Part shown: piece after piece, positions 1-15,500 of the stretch
Layout of the letters: each line of letters begins with the position of its first letter
Numbering within the stretch: position 1 is the stretch's first letter
Assembly: GCF_947623445.1 (NCBI RefSeq)
Contig: NC_135248.1
Location: 14,765,820-14,829,819, forward strand
Length of the DNA: 64,000 nucleotides
Direction: 5' to 3'
Source: Clavelina lepadiformis
Taxonomy: Eukaryota; Chordata; Ascidiacea; Aplousobranchia; Clavelinidae
The notes under the pieces: generated by a model
What the model was told of the DNA's origin: nothing
The model's database searches: none
The model's input: only the letters and a program-made list of their open reading frames with translations
Program-made: the position numbers and the translations under genes

Positions 1-505
1 TCATCAATTCTCGATTTATCATCCGGGCATACGGTGTCCAAACACATGCAATCATCGATGGCCTTCTGCATGTACTCGCGTTCCTCGTTATCGTCACACT
101 TGACTTCGATTAGAGTCCCAACAAAATTGGGTGTACAGCACTGACAGTACCCTGCAAATTCCCGTGTAGCGATGCTATTTTTAATCGTTAGGTTTTTACT
201 AGTTTAAGTATTGCTACAGTCTCGTCACAAATGAATCGCTGAACAAGCTATTGGTGCAGTAGAGTTTTGGCAAGCTTTATACTGACTGCCTTCTCTTGCA
301 TTTTCGCTTTTGGCGTGACCAAAATTATTTTGCACAACTTAACCTGTAGGTTCTCCAGTGTCCTGATCAACTGTCCTAGTGCCCAGACACGTGCCCACGC
401 ACCGGGTGACATTTATCTTCGAGGTCCAGCATTGTATGCCATCGACGGTGACGTTCAGGACCATATTATCGACAGTCACTTTGCAAGTCGGTTCTGGGAG
501 CACAC
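1..505 (-). CDS. C-terminal cystine knot (CTCK), cut by the window edge
   Basis: Exon 344-505 encodes PTCKVTVDNMVLNVTVDG then CW, RCVGTC; exon 1-151 continues YCQCCTPNFVG, VKCDD and DCMCLDTVC. The C...C..G.C...C.CC...V...C......C.C..C spacing is that of the mucin/VWF CTCK dimerisation knot. The junction is phase 1. No stop codon is seen before base 1, so a few residues or one more exon lie outside. Confidence 0.87.
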
Positions 506-3500
506 CTGGAGAAGTACATCTGCAATTACTAACGGGTCATCATCAACACTACCGTTGCACCGGGACAGTTGTCTGGCGGTGTCATTCGTGTTTATTTTAG
601 GCAAGCGCACTCACAGTGTTTGCAGCAGCAAAGCGTGTCGGGATCGTCCTCTATCGTCCCACCATTCTAGAAAGCAAAAGCAAGTGTGTGAGAAAGTTAC
701 ATTATTTCAATTACATCGACCCATGCAGGTAAATACACTCCGACAGTTGTCTTCGTCCACCGGTTCGCAAGAGAATTTGTCAAACGGCACGACCTCTGGA
801 CAAACACCATCGGTGTTGTTGCACTGGTATCCCTTGCAAACGTCAGCGTCATCTGTCCACGAGTGATTGACCTGGAAGCAGTTTTTTCACTTTGGTAAAC
901 AGCGCATTTCCTGTTCATTGATTTTTACTTTGATCTTGCAGCAAAGCACACCGCTTATTTGTAGACATGAGTACATGCTTACCGGATATACTACTCCGCC
1001 TTGCACGCATTTCTCGCATACGCATTTGTACTCTGGGCAGCATTCCAGTGCACTTTCATTGCGGGGCCGGACCTAAAAAGATGAAAAAATCAAAATATAA
1101 GCAAGGCAACGTATTTAAAGCCATAAAAAACCCTTAAAACAGGTGGAAATCTTCCGTTTATCGTTCAAGGGCGATTTTAATTGATGCAAAATCTTACTTC
1201 CTCTGTCTTGTACCCAAGCGTGCAGTTGTAGTCATACCACGTGTCACATTCAATTTTTAGGAGACTGTCGGGCTTGCAAACACATTCGTACGTAGGGCAG
1301 CAGGGTGTCTCATGGGAAGGGCCCGTGCTCACTTTCTCGGTATATTCAGGACAAGATAAAGAGTTCGTGGGACATAATAGATAGTCTTTCCGGCATTCAC
1401 ATTGGAACTCGGAGCAGCAGGAGGGTTGAACGGACGTAGAATTCACCGCAATTGCATTCAGGAGACAATTTTCTTGCTCGTATTGTGTCTGAGACATGCA
1501 ACTATTCCTTGGGTCGGTGATCTTTACTTTGTGACATGATGTGACGTCAATAGAGCAAAATCCGTCATCGCAAATTTTTTTTTCCCTTTCCTCGATGCAT
1601 TCCTTGGTGACGTTACACCCATCTTCCATCTCTGTCCAAACCTCACCCACAGCCTTGGTTTGCCCGTTGTCCAGTAAACACACATCGCACTTACATTGCC
1701 AAAGCGGGCAGCAATAGTCGGTGTCCGGGTCTTTTCTACCAGAAATTTCAACAACGGAAAAACTGGCGTTGCACGTCGGCTTTGAGCACCCGCTTTCCCG
1801 GCATACCACTACCTCCTTCGGGCAACACTTCTGCAACAGATTTTCACTATCGTTTTGAAACTGCTTGTATGCTGGCAACGACTGCTCGTCCGGGTATTGC
1901 TGTGGACGATACCGGTAACCTTCGGGACATCCGCATTCGCACGACTTATTCTCACAACAATCGATTGTACTGTTGTGCGTCATGACTATCTCACCAATGT
2001 CACATTTGACATCGTTTTCTGGACAATTCAACTTGTCAGGAGACAGACAGACGCAGGATGGGCAACAATTATTGTCCACATTTGGGGGCTGCATAACCTG
2101 GTTCGTGGGGCAATTTGTGATGTTCTCACAATGATCTCTGTTGTCATTGCAAACGATTTTCCATTCTGGGCAACATAACTGCTTCTCATTCTCCTTTTCG
2201 CTTTGCTCGACGACTTTTAAATATGATGCTGTCGGTACGGGCTTCGTGTTGTTGTAATCATTCGGACAGTCATCACATACGCAGACTTGCTGCTGACAGC
2301 AATGTCCCTCTAAAATTTCTACTGATTCGGAACTTTGCCAGTAAGAACAGTTTTTGACATGCTTGTCGCACTCTTCCTTCAACCTAGTTGCGTTTGTTAT
2401 GCATTGACATTTCTTGACTGGGAAGCACTCATCTTCTTCCGTTGTCACCAGTTCGCTTCCGTCCTCCGCGCATGTGGGGGGCGGTTTGTAACCTTTCGGC
2501 GGCTCATGGTCGACTTCTTCGTACTGGGGGCAGCAATTGTAATCCTGCATCTTTATCAGAGTTTTGCAAGGACCGGAAGCGTTCCTGCCCCAATGTTCGC
2601 AAACAGTTTCTAGAAAGCTCTCAGGGGCACATTCTGCATCACATAGGAATAATTGTTTCAGGTCTAGTTATTTTGTCACTATTAAAGTGGTAGTAATTGA
2701 TCGGTCCTAGAGAGTTATTTAAAATGTCAAAGCAAGGCATAGTCTCACCACAAGTGTAGTTTTCACAACACGGATCCGTGGAATTCACTTTTATCACAAT
2801 TTCGTTTTTATTGCAAGATTTCTTATATTCTTCCCTGCTTGAGCATCTTCCTCTGGGATCAGAATTAATTTTGCTCTTGAAGCAGCCAGTGCCGAGTCTG
2901 TCACTTGTGCAGATATATTCAACTTCGCAGCCGTTCACATCAGATTCGTTAAAGCTCTCACCGCGCTGAAACGAGATAAGTCGCTCTGAAGTAAGGATGC
3001 AGAAAATAGTCTGCCGATATCTACTTAAGAAAATGTTTGTGAAATCCATAACGATTCTTGTGCGTTTATCTTCGACTCATATGTTAATGGAAAGAAACCC
3101 GATTTGCTCGCCGAGACAGGGTGACCAGGGCATAAAGGATGTGAACGATATGTTTTCGTTTTCACAGGCATGTCGTTAAACGAATTAGCGTGGTTTTGTG
3201 CTTTCAAAAGCACTTAAGATACTTGCTGAAACATTGCGGATTCAATGACGATAATTCAACTCACTTTGACTTGCACGAGGGTATAATCGATGATGCGCCA
3301 GCACACGTCACACTCCGAAGTGAAACAGCAGCCCTCGTCGTCAACTGTGACCAATTTTTCGCCTTCTCTTGGAATGATTGCATCTGACTGTCCGATTTCG
3401 CATTCTTTGCTCTTGCAGTAATATTGCTCGCAGCAGCTGCCACACGCTCCTCTCGTGTCGACGGTGTTATTGACGGCGACAACCATGCATTTCTGGCATT

Positions 3501-6500
3501 CTGGTTCCCCCGGACAGAGCGCTTTATTGCAAATACACTCAGGTTCCTTGATGGGACATCCGCATTTGTCGGTATCAACGTCTGCAATGAACCAAAGCTT
3601 TAGACTTAAACCACGTTTGGTGACATATTAAACAACGTCATTTGTCCGTTTACCGATGAAAGGTAGTTTACAAAAAGTAATTGTAAGAATTCTGTAGTTA
3701 GTAAATGACAGGAAAATCTAAGTCACCGCACAAACACTAGTCGCTCACGTTCTGATGTGCACCCATTCGAATCAGTGCAGGTCTTCCTGTCGAATTCGCA
3801 GGCATCAGTCGAAATATTAGGACAACCACAATATTTTGTAGGGCATTCTTCATCTGTGAAAAGGACGACATAGGGTTCTTCGCATTCAAGGTCTGGTTGG
3901 TTTGGGCATTGGCAAGTTTTTTCAGGACAGCAAAGGCTCTCTTCTTGCCCTTCCTTAACCACTAACTCTTTGCCGTCTTCGCAAATCGGATCGTTCGCAC
4001 ACTCGCAGCCTTAATAAATATCGAATTTTAAATCACTCTATTAAATAATTTCTTACTTGGTTTTATTTTCATTGAAGACTGATGTTTCTTTCATAAGCTG
4101 GTTGCTTTTGTTTTTCGGCGTCACGTTATTTTTTTGTAGAAGAAGATAAATGAGTGGCACAAATGTGCAGCAACGTCAAATCGTACATCTTTGACCAAAC
4201 TTACATTCTGGTTTCTTGCATTCTATTGCACCGGCCTTCACTGCCACTTGTCCTTCTGGACAGGCGCAACCGCTTGTTAAAACGCTCTCGTCGCAATCTT
4301 GGTTACGATTCTGGCAGGTCGCTTCCAACAAGCACGTTTTGGTGCATTCTTTGTACTGCAGATCGCCGAAACAATTCACTGCAAAATTCAATTCAAATAT
4401 GAAAGAAGAGTTTACCATCAACTTTCCAAATCGTCATCACCATCACCTGTCTGATTTGTTTGAACACAAGTCGCCTGGTCGTTTTCTGACAATTGGCATT
4501 CTAACGTAAACGCCGTCTCTATAGACTGAGTACCCGGGTAACACTAAAAATATTATGGTTATTTCGAACAGTTTCCTCTACTACCAAATCGGGCCAATAA
4601 ATACAAACTACCATAACACAAATTGTGAATCGCGACAAACGCGCGAGTGGCCGAGATTGCACAGACCGGACGGTGTTTACTTATGTAACAATTAGCTAAT
4701 AATGTATGCAACGCCGCGAGTGGATACTATCCATAGCACCGTCGTCATTCTCCCGAATTGTGTTGAAAATTTTTTTCTCAATGAAGACGAACCTTGCCAT
4801 AAACTGTAGCGTCGTGTTCACATTTTGATATATATTCTGTGACATTCACAACTTCATCACATTCCTCATATTTTGTTGAATTAAAGACCCCACAAGTGTC
4901 ATTAGGGCAGCGGCAGGCTTCTGGCAACGCGTCTTCCTCAAAGCTGATTAGAAGAACAAAGGTAAAAATAATCGTAACTTTGATTGACAAAAAAGTTGAT
5001 GAAAACGGAAGCAATGCAATGCACAAAGTTTTAAATTAAAATTTACTCTGAGCAATCCCTGCACGAGGGTTCGCCATCAGTACACGGAGTCGGGCATGCT
5101 TCGCCTCCCACTTGTTGTTCCCAACTATACCCGAAATCGATTTTGCTGCTGACAACACTTCCGTTTTCAATCAGGAAATCATCATTTCTATCGTTTGAAC
5201 ACGATCCTGAAACCAACGTTAACATTCCAATGATGCATTTCCAAAAGTGTGTTAAATTATATCGCGATGACATTAGTTTAAAACAATAAAAGAGTTTCTA
5301 GCTACTGCTGCTGCTGCTCTTCATCGTTCATCCCAAAAACTAACCGCAAAGGCCGTAAGTGTTGTTGTGCACCGTCCTGGGAGAGACCGTTATTTTAACA
5401 AAAGGCGTTCCTTCAGCGTCGATAGTATAGAAGAGAACCAAACCCGCCTCCTCGATTGTGACGTGTATGTGGGCTGTGTTGACATCGATCCTCAGACCGT
5501 TTCGGTGCCATGGAAAGCTCACATAGCTGTTGTTGACTTTTATCTGTTGAGGTCAATTTTGTTTTAAAGTCGAGTCTTGATGCGGACTTGCTCACACACT
5601 ATTCTCAGAGTGAAAAAATTCAGGGAAAGTTCTCACCGATTGAGCAATGCTAGTATTGGTTGTCTGATCCAGAACAACTGTCGTGCCTCGCCAAATTACA
5701 TTAATCACCTTGTGGCACTTGTTTTCCACGCTTTCAACGTCAAACTTACAGTCTGTGTTGTCACTGCGTCAGATAAAAACAACTTTTAGAGAATACAACT
5801 TTCGCGACAGAGGAAAGCGAAGCAGTCGCCATGTGCCATGTTTGTGCAAAGCATTTGGCAGGAAGCTGAAGAAAATTTTGCTTTTGCAATAAATTCTTTT
5901 GCTTGAAAGCAAGTCTTTCTCAAAACAAGGGAAGGTCATCGTTACCTGATAATTTGTAAATCTTCCGAGTCTTTGAACTCCACCAATGTGTAACCGCATT
6001 CTCCACGGAAAGTGTATTGGGCACCGTCAAATGTTTTGTAGTGGTCCACGCCGTGTATCAGGCATTCACCTAAATATTTGCAAAAAGATTTCTAGCTGAA
6101 GCCACCTTGAATGCTTAAAATGTAAACTCAGTAAAAAGACCGAACGAACGAGTTGGTTGTTACTGACACCCATTTACCTATGATGTAATAAAACAATCAT
6201 TTAATTGGACGGGTCATAAATCGATCGGTATCTGTGACCAAACTACTCTAAAGCACTTACACGCACACTCCCACGTCACGCAACATGGTTCCTCCGAATC
6301 GGTCCTTTCAACCGGGTCGTGTCCATTGACGCATTTAGGCTGCTCAGTGAGTAAACAATTTGCGGTTGGACTCTTAACAATTTGGCATTCTGTATCATTG
6401 CATTGACACCAATGCGTCCAGCACTCGTCGTCTGGGTACACCCATTCATCTCCGTTCTTTTTAAAAGGAAATACGTTTTTTAAGTAATGTTGTTCAGACG

Positions 6501-9500
6501 AACATATCTGATGTTAAACAACTATTTTGTGTAGCCTTTTGGATTCCTGTATACAAGAACAGAAACACGTCTCGGTTTACCTCATATTGGTTGTCATATG
6601 CAGTACAATAGCGAGGTTTGCATATCTCAACTGTACAGCAACCATCTGCGAGTTCCTTGTTTTCCGCCAATATTTCGGAATCTGTACAGTTGGGTTTCTT
6701 AGGACACGTTGTATTGTCGCACTCGCAGCTGCAATATTCAAAATGTCAACGTTTAATTTTATTTTAGAATTGCATAACAAGTAATTGAAGTCAAAGTCAG
6801 AAACATTTGGGAGAGACTCGTCCACGGTCATAACTTTGACGTACGCGTAATTACAAAACACTCTTCTTTACCTGGTTTTATTGCAGCAAGGACTCACTTC
6901 GTTAATAACCTCCTTCTCATGATCGCCACACTCATCAACGGTACAGTTTGTGAAGTCGCACTCACATCTGGTTGTCGGGCAGCATTCGGTCGAAACCTTT
7001 CACAAAAATAAAGCGCTGAGACCAGCTGCAAACGCAATAACTAACCGTGTTACGTGTTATACATCTTCGATCAGGATGAAGCCGATGTCGCAAGTTGTTG
7101 TTGGACAATTGGCGCGTGTTTGATCACACACGCATGTGAAATTTGAACAACACGGATCCGTTGACACGTCCGCCTGTAGAAGAAATAGCGTTGAGACGAA
7201 AAGCACTTGTAGTTTTGGCCGAACTAGACAGGGTTCACCTTAAGTTCCCAGTCCTCGCAAGACACATTGTTGGAAGTCACGTTGCATTCAATTCTTCGAC
7301 ATTGATACCGTTCACAACAGGTGTTATCTTCGCACCTGGTGTCGTTGGATGAGGCCACACCCGCTTCGGTTGTCAAAACCCACGACTCACATTCCTCACA
7401 AACAGGCTTAGCTGGGCAGTCGCCCGGCTTGCAGACTAATACAAACAATACGATTAAAAGAAATGTTGGCAAGTCGGTATGGTGGTATCGGGAAATCTGT
7501 AAACCGCAGCTTACGAAATAAATTTCACACGTTCAGACAAGTCCTACCGCATCTGCTGTCCACGATACAGTTCTCGCATTTAACTTCATCTTGCGTCGTG
7601 CAGCCGGCAGATTGACAACTACGACTGCCGATGCAGCCTCTCGATCTCTCGTCCAGTTTCATCTCAGGACAAACGCACTCCAATCGGGCACAGGTGAAAT
7701 TTAAAGTCTCGTTGAAAATAATTGTACTTTTCAATATCTCTGGCGCAGTGCAATTTTTATCTTCAATGGCCTGGTACTTTTCCAAACACGCTATTAACCA
7801 AGTAGAACAGAGGTTAGGATTCATCAATTGCAATAAAGGGCTAAAATAACGCATAAATAAAATAATCATCGATTTCTACGTTACATTAATTCGATTCTTT
7901 AATCCGGCTCATGTAAGGATCTCATTTATTTCATAAAAGTATAATGAGAGTTTCGTAAGCTTTTATAAATCTTGAAAATAGAAAACATGCCGGTGTCTTT
8001 CTTACAGCAATTTTGGCCATCGCAACAATCTTTCGGTGATACTCCATCTACCCAATCCTCGCAAACTGGAACCACACATTTGTATTTTTCGCAACAGCCG
8101 TCTTCGGTCCATTTATCAAATTTTATGTCCAGAGTGCACTCGGGCGGCAATTCACATTTAACCTTCTCACATGGGTGCGAGCACTTCATGACTTGGCAGC
8201 ATTCGTTGCTCTCGGCAGAATCGCGTTGGAGTTCCTTCGGCCATTTGCATTCGGTCTCGTTAGTCGGGCATAATGTCGGGTCGCACACACATCTGCAAGG
8301 AGAAAAGCACATTGCTGACATTGACATTGAAACACATTGCTGCTGACATTGCACATTGCAAATTGATACATTGTTTTAAACTTTATATAAGCAGCGACAT
8401 TAACCGGCACAATGCACGCATTGAACAAATAGTATATAAACATACGTGTTGCAACAGTCGCTTTTATTCAGTTGGGATCGGTAATATGAGACGCATTCGC
8501 TCTCTTCGCAATGACTGTTGTTATACACCCTTTTTTCTATTTGTTTTACGGGGCATCCACCGCTGCTGTTCAGCTTACAAACCTAAGCCAAAGGTAAACT
8601 CAAAGAGAAAATCGATACCATATGAAATTTAGTATGCGCCTTGGTCTTACATAGTGGACAACTTCGCAATCAAATTCATCTTCGACTGTCCAACTTTTTC
8701 CGATTTCAAAAAATTGGCTGGTTTCATTTTCCATACAAAATTTCTTGCAACTCTTTTTGGGACAGCAGTTGTCCGTTTGGCATAACAGGCTTGCTTCAAC
8801 GCTGGAGTTTACCTGGGTCACCTGCATTTTTTCGCACACTTCGCAATTCGGGTCGGGGGGACAATTATTTTCCCGGCAAACTACGTAGAAAATAAAGCAG
8901 CTTATCAACCGTTTGTGGTCGAGCCGTGGTGCCCGAGGACGGCACAACGTAGGGCATCTGGGTCGTCCGATGTCGGAAAAAAATCAAAACACTGCTACAA
9001 GCTACTTCAATCGATTAAATTATTCACCGCAAGTGCTGTTTTGGATGCAACCGCATTCCGATATATCATGGTTGTGGCATCCGTCTTGTGTGCAGTTTGC
9101 TTGTTTAACGCAAGTCGAGTTGTAACTCTCCTCCGGCGATGGACAGAAGCAACAATTTATTCCGTCGACAGTTTCATTTAATACCTTTGGAACGGGGCAC
9201 GTGCCGTCTGATGTTGGCGCACATTCATCCGTACAAGCTGCAAGTGTCGATGTAAGTTGAATTAATCGACTGCATTACTAAGGTTCAGCTTTACCAGCAC
9301 GACAACTCACTACAGCTTGACTGAAGGCAGCATCCTGCGGGTATTCCATCCTCGGTATAGTTAGAATATGACACTTTCGTGCATTCCGAATGACAAGTTC
9401 GAGCAGGTCCGGGGCATTTTATGGAACTAGATTCTACTTTGCATTTTCCATCTTCCCGAACGCACTTCAGTTGATCGCAATCGTCGTACTCCGTGTAGCC

Positions 9501-12500
9501 AACATCCTGCCAAAACACTTAAAACTAAAAAAACAACCGAACAAACACAACCTGTTTCCTCAGCTTACAAGTAAAGTCGTCAATTTGCATGGGAGAAAAA
9601 ATTACTTTATTTCCCCGAAGCTGAAGGCGATTTTTTAAACTTCAGGTCAGTTGGACGTAGATCGATGTTTGATAATACCAACCGGACCTTGCTGAATGAT
9701 ACGACGGACGTTTAACGTTACAAGGCTTTGTACATTCCTTACCCACTTCTCATCGCCGTAAGGACAGGAATCACACTGACACTCGTAGTAGACGCAGCAT
9801 TGAGTCGTATTGATCGTAACCAACTGCTCGTTTTCTTCGCAGCTAGGCCTCAAGGGACATGTCTCGTTCAAACAACACGAACAACATTCAATCCGGATCT
9901 CGTAGTCATCGCAAAAGCTGTCCACTCCCTGCAACAGAAGACAAACTTCTGACCTCCAATTCAGAAACGAGATTTTCTTGCTTTGGGCTAAGCATAGTCA
10001 TCATTCATCCCGGTACGCACACGACAAGCTTTGCTCACCTGATATTCGTTGAAGCAGGCGAGCCCATATCGCTTATCGCAAAGGACAGAGTTCTGTGCTC
10101 GATTGCTGATGTCATTAGCCTTTCTACACTTGATATCTTTAACGGTGTCGTATTGAAGATTGCAGAACCCCGACTCTTTATATTTTCTTATTTCTTCGAA
10201 ATCCCCTCCATATATCAACGGCTCCTTCAGGAAATTCTTCCAAGGCAACCACAGGCAGTGTTCCTTTGACTTATCCGGACAACCTGGAAGCAATTTGTAA
10301 TGTTGGACACTTCAACTAAGCTTCTCTTAAATGAAAAACTAGCAAAACTCTTAGCAATTTGTGGACTGCAAGTATTTTCGGTAGAGGTAACGACAGCGGT
10401 TCCCACAAGAACATTAATTAGTTTTCTCCGACAGAACATTCAGTGAAACGAACGCAGCTTTGCCGAATATAGTAGTTTGAAATTATCGTTATATCTATTT
10501 TATCTAAAAAGTAATTTTATTGTATGCTCTAAGTAAAACAACAATTTTTTACTTGGAGGAGTCGGACACTCATCTTCAAAGATGCATGAATTGTTTTCCT
10601 TGTCGTAAAACTTTTCATTTGGGCACCTGGAAAAGATGATTTTTAAACGGTTTACAAAGTTTATATGAGTGACTGTATATATCTGTCTTTGAAGGGAATT
10701 CGTACGTTGGGTAGCAGCCTTCGTAACAGCCGTCGATGAACGAATTGGGTTCGCACGTCTTAATATGCAATCCACACGTCCTATACTTCCACAAACATTC
10801 TCCGTCCTTTTCGTTGTAGGACTCGCACATCGCAGCTACAAACAGAAGAAATATCGTTAATGGGTTGATTATGACGCTGTCTATGAGGCTTGGTACGATC
10901 ATGCATTATGCGTGGCATTGTACCACTGCATGCCCTCGAAAATGTCCGAGAGAGTTACGGCAAAACGTTTCTGTACTCACGACAAAGATCTGGTTTTCGC
11001 CATTCAATGAAGACGTCTAGATTCGAGCATGCAAAAACGTAATCGGCGATCGCGTCGCAGAAGCACTCGCAGTCGCCGCCCGAGTCGCAGGAACAAGTCG
11101 CAGTTACACATTTTTTGTAGTATATCCACGGATCGACCTGAACGGAAAAAAATTATATCTTCAAAAAGAGTCTTCGTCAATTTTAACTAATTCTCCGGGT
11201 CGTATCATATGAAACTTCTCAAAACAATGTTTTCTAAATTATTTGTCGCCGCCATGAACCTGTCATGGATGATAAGAACAAGTTCATAGAAGGCTTAACC
11301 GTCGAAAGGTTGAATTAAAGTTTAAACCAGGAAGCTTCGAAAAAGCTGAACTAAATTTATTTGTACCGTGTAATGGCAGACGCTGAACTCTTTGTCCAGG
11401 AGAATATTGCATTTTTCTTGGGCCCAGGAAAGTTTGTGTCCGCAATCAGGAACACGATCAGTAGTTTCATCCGCGCACAAAAGATTAACTTTCCAAGCGT
11501 TTGCAAGTTTGCTCGCTGATGTCACAGTCTCTTTGGTAAAGACCCTGAAATCGTTCATTGACTCGCCATCATTGTCTCCACACATACCGCAAGTCTGGAG
11601 TTTCTGCAACATGAAGAAGTATGCAGAGAGTTATCAGCTTAAAGTAGTGCCACGAGGGATCGATGCGACAACAGCACACTCACTTTCATCTCTTCACTGA
11701 ATTTGATATAAATTCTCATATTCCTGTCCCAAATAATTGTTATCTTTTGCTCATTTGACAGGTCCGCAACTATAATCGTATATGACCCCTTGATGAACTT
11801 TTTAACGACGATGACTTCGTGATCCTCCGTGTTTGACCTCCAAAATAATCTCTCAATAATAACCGGCCGGCCCGTTTCGAAAGAAACCGCATAAGCCTGG
11901 AACATACGCAGCATTGGTAGTAAGTTAATACAGGAAAAACCACAGTGACTGCATCAACCTGTCTATAGGTTATTTGGTTTATTTACCCCGAACATGGCGT
12001 GAATGGTTGTCCCACACATAGCCGTGTTTGAACCCGGGCAGTAACTGCTTTGGGCCTTTATCCAAAACTTGTACGAGTCCGTGCTTAAGCTGCATTGGTC
12101 GGTCGCTAGGGTGTACTCGCAAGCTCCAAGGAACTGGTAATGACGATCGTCAAAAGTCGTGTAGAATGAACCTGCGGTGAAGTCGCACCTGGTGTAGCAA
12201 TTAACTTCGGACACTGTTCTCCATCCTTCGCTCGTGCAATTTCTGTACGAAAAAGCAGTTTTTGAAATTATTCCCGAAGTGGTTTAATATTTTCTTACTC
12301 TTTTATTTCTGGTTGAAACTATTAACGATCATAAGGTGTTGTCTTCGTTATTAAAACAAAAGTAGCAAATGCGACGTCTCATCGGCGCTTGGTTACCTCT
12401 TCAATGTAATAATACTGCTGATTAAATGTATTGATACAAACTATTGTGAAATCAGAATACAAATTATACAAGTCATCATTTTTGCAAAACCTCACATTTT

Positions 12501-15500
12501 TGAACATCCGTCTCTTTTAATGGTGCCTATGGAATACTGGCTACCTCTTAAGAAACACGGGCACTCTTTCGGGTCACGACAGCTTCCATCATGGTAAACC
12601 AAGCCCTCTGGGCAAATGCATCCTTGAATTCGATAGAGGTTAGTAAGGGATAATGCCCGCAAGAAAAGTTGCTCAGTGCAAAATTGCACCACAACAACTC
12701 ACCCGATTGACATTCGCGAGAGGGACACGTGCTTTCTAAACGATTCTGACAGGTCCTAAGGCAAGCCGCGCCCACATCTCCAGGATCAAGCACTCCACAA
12801 TTCTTTGCGATCAAATTCCCATCACAAGTTAGAGTGACATTTTCCGAATCAACTGTAAAACAGCAAGTTAAGTAGAATTTGTCAAACCCGCTGCGAATAA
12901 AAATTGACCTAAATGACTCACACTTTTCGTGTCCCGGACAGGTGACTTTGCCGCCGATACAGAAACTGAAAAAGAATGAGTCATATTTTATTAGATGCGG
13001 TCTTTACTCAAAGCGGGTCATGTTTAATTCTTCACCATATGTCGGAAACAGTGCTGTGCACAACCTGACCGGGTGCTATCCATTCGCCGTTATGGAAGCA
13101 ATAACACTGATTCAAAGGCACGCAAGTTTGCCCGTCTTTGGATAGAAACTCGCCTGCAACAAACAAAATAAGGTGAATAGGGAAGTGCTTAAAAACACCG
13201 ACACATTCCAACTATAAAGTCAACAGGTGCTTAAGGAAAGGATATCTTTAAAAATCGCTTTTACCCTCCACACAATTGCAGCCTTCCACTAGTACACTGG
13301 GATCGCAGTGGCCGGGTTCCATTTGAGATCTACAAGTCTTTCCGCACGATGTCGTTGCCACTTGATACAGTTGATTAGCAGGACATGAAATTTCTGTAAA
13401 GTCGGGGGACTTCGGCTTAGTGAGAAATCTATCGAACGATAAGCACGCCTGCTTTTATTTTCGTGTCTGCGTTCACTCACCACAGAATCCTTCTTTCCTC
13501 CAATTGGCATATATACCGTAGTGAGAGCAGGCGAGCGCGTATGCGGCCACAGCGGCGCATTTGCAGTCCGACGTGGAATCGCATGCACACACGTCCTGTT
13601 TGCAATTCTCGTAATAGGTGTCACATATTACTTTGCCTTTGCAAAGAGCGAATACTGGATCTTCGCAGATTCCTCGGCAATATTTCTCAGCGTCAGCAAC
13701 TAAAACAAATATAAGCAACTAACCTAACAGCGTAACGACCAAAACAAGAGAGCGATGTTGGACGGGAAAGGTTTCATATCTGTAGACGTAGTTGAATGAA
13801 CTTTTGACACCTCACCATAATTAGCTTCGCAAGCTTTCACCGTGGTAGATCCTAAACATTTGTAATCATAGCCCCAGGATTCAGCGAATGGTTTCGCGGC
13901 TTCTATTACGCCTTCCCTCGAAGTAAAATCGTCGTCGGATTTTCCGTTGTATCTGCCGGCGAGGCCACAAATCTTGCCTGCAATGTTAACCGTGAAATGA
14001 AATTGAAAATGGTGCTTTAATACAGTTGATTGACTTTTTCGTGTCTTCCAAAGACGACTCCAAACCTTTCATAGACGCTGGCGCCGTTGTCATTATAGTT
14101 TGGTGGCGATCCCAAATTATAGATATTCCGTTGTATAAAATCGTCACCATGATGTACTCGGAAGATAGCCTGTGCACCGATATTCCGCCTTAACCCAAAC
14201 AGACGTCGATTAAAAGTTCCGACCATGTCAAAGCAATTCGATAAAGGTATTGGCGCCAAATCGTGTGTTGTTACTCACAGAAGAGAATCGAAAATTTTTG
14301 AAACACCGACAACTTACTTGTGTATAGAGGTAGAGTTTTCGTCGGCATGCCGCTGTTCAATATCATGTCGCCGCCATCGAAAAGTGTAAGAAGGGGATAA
14401 TGACTCACTGCATTTATTACAACTTCCACCTGCCTATAAGTTTAAAAGGAATAGGTTATGACAAGCCAGCGTCAAAGCAAGACCGATGAAGCGAAACAAA
14501 GTTAACATGATTACCAAATAATAGCGAGATATAAGAAGCCTTACTCAAGACATGCAAATTTCGCCCCTTCTCCGCAAGGTTTTGTGTGAAGCCAGATCTC
14601 AAAGTTATGTCTAGACGTACAGTCGTAGGTAAAAACTAAGGGGCAATTGGCAGCCGGAAAGTCGAAGTTTTTTCCATCAAAACTAAAGTAGTGGGAGAAG
14701 CCATTCGCCATCGCAATGGCTGGGCACTCGTTGTCGGTACAATGCCAACCGCCGGATTTGCAGGTGCTGCGCATAGAAGCGTTTAAAGGTGTCGTCATGA
14801 CAGCAATAATATTTCGTCCAAATCATCGTGCTTGGACTGAATACAACGACAAAAAGAAAACAGAAGAAAATATAATATTTGATTGGCACCATGTGTTGCA
14901 ATCTTCTTTGCGTTTTTCGCTGGGTTTAAAGACAACGTCGTCTGCATAACAAGGACATTTTTCCCTGGACACGCACCACGAATTTTCCTCGTCCCAAAAA
15001 TCATCTAAAATATTGAAACTTTAATAAGAACAAGAACTTTTGAAATTATTGTAACGAAAACCAAAACACGGACACTGCAAATAGGGTTAAACAATTGAAA
15101 ACTATGCACAGTATGTGCATTTATTATCCTGCAAACAACATACCGAAATATAAAACTAACATATGAAAATAGCAGCTGTAAAATACAATCGAAAAACGAG
15201 AGATGTTAAATGGACTCGCCACTTACCCCCGGGACACTTGCAACCCTCTCTACATGGGGTGTTGCAATCCTCGGAAATTTGATTTTTACAGGTTTTCACG
15301 TAACACGGGGCACATTCAGAGAACACCTGATTCTCCGGGCACTTTGGAGCTAAAAAAGGGCAGGAGTGCTTTACTGATTTACTTTGGAGAAATTCTTTGC
15401 GATGTGTTAAAACATTTACGAATTGAAGCGAAAACTTTGCGCGGCTTCGTATGTTAAATTACCACCTACCACACGATGTCACTGTTCGCCAATCTTCCAC

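Noticed and set aside
1782..2613. Plus-strand ORFs of 67-107 codons
   Set aside because: They are antisense shadows of the large cysteine-rich exon and have no domain.
7926..8010. C-terminal extension and stop after the cysteine-rich exon at 8006
   Set aside because: A GTAAGA donor at 8006 precedes it and cysteine-rich coding resumes at 7790, so the tail is intron read-through.
13986..14065. VWD coding continuing to 13986
   Set aside because: Splicing at 14066 to 13977 rebuilds the conserved GKICGLAGRYNG motif; the extension would leave an impossibly short intron.
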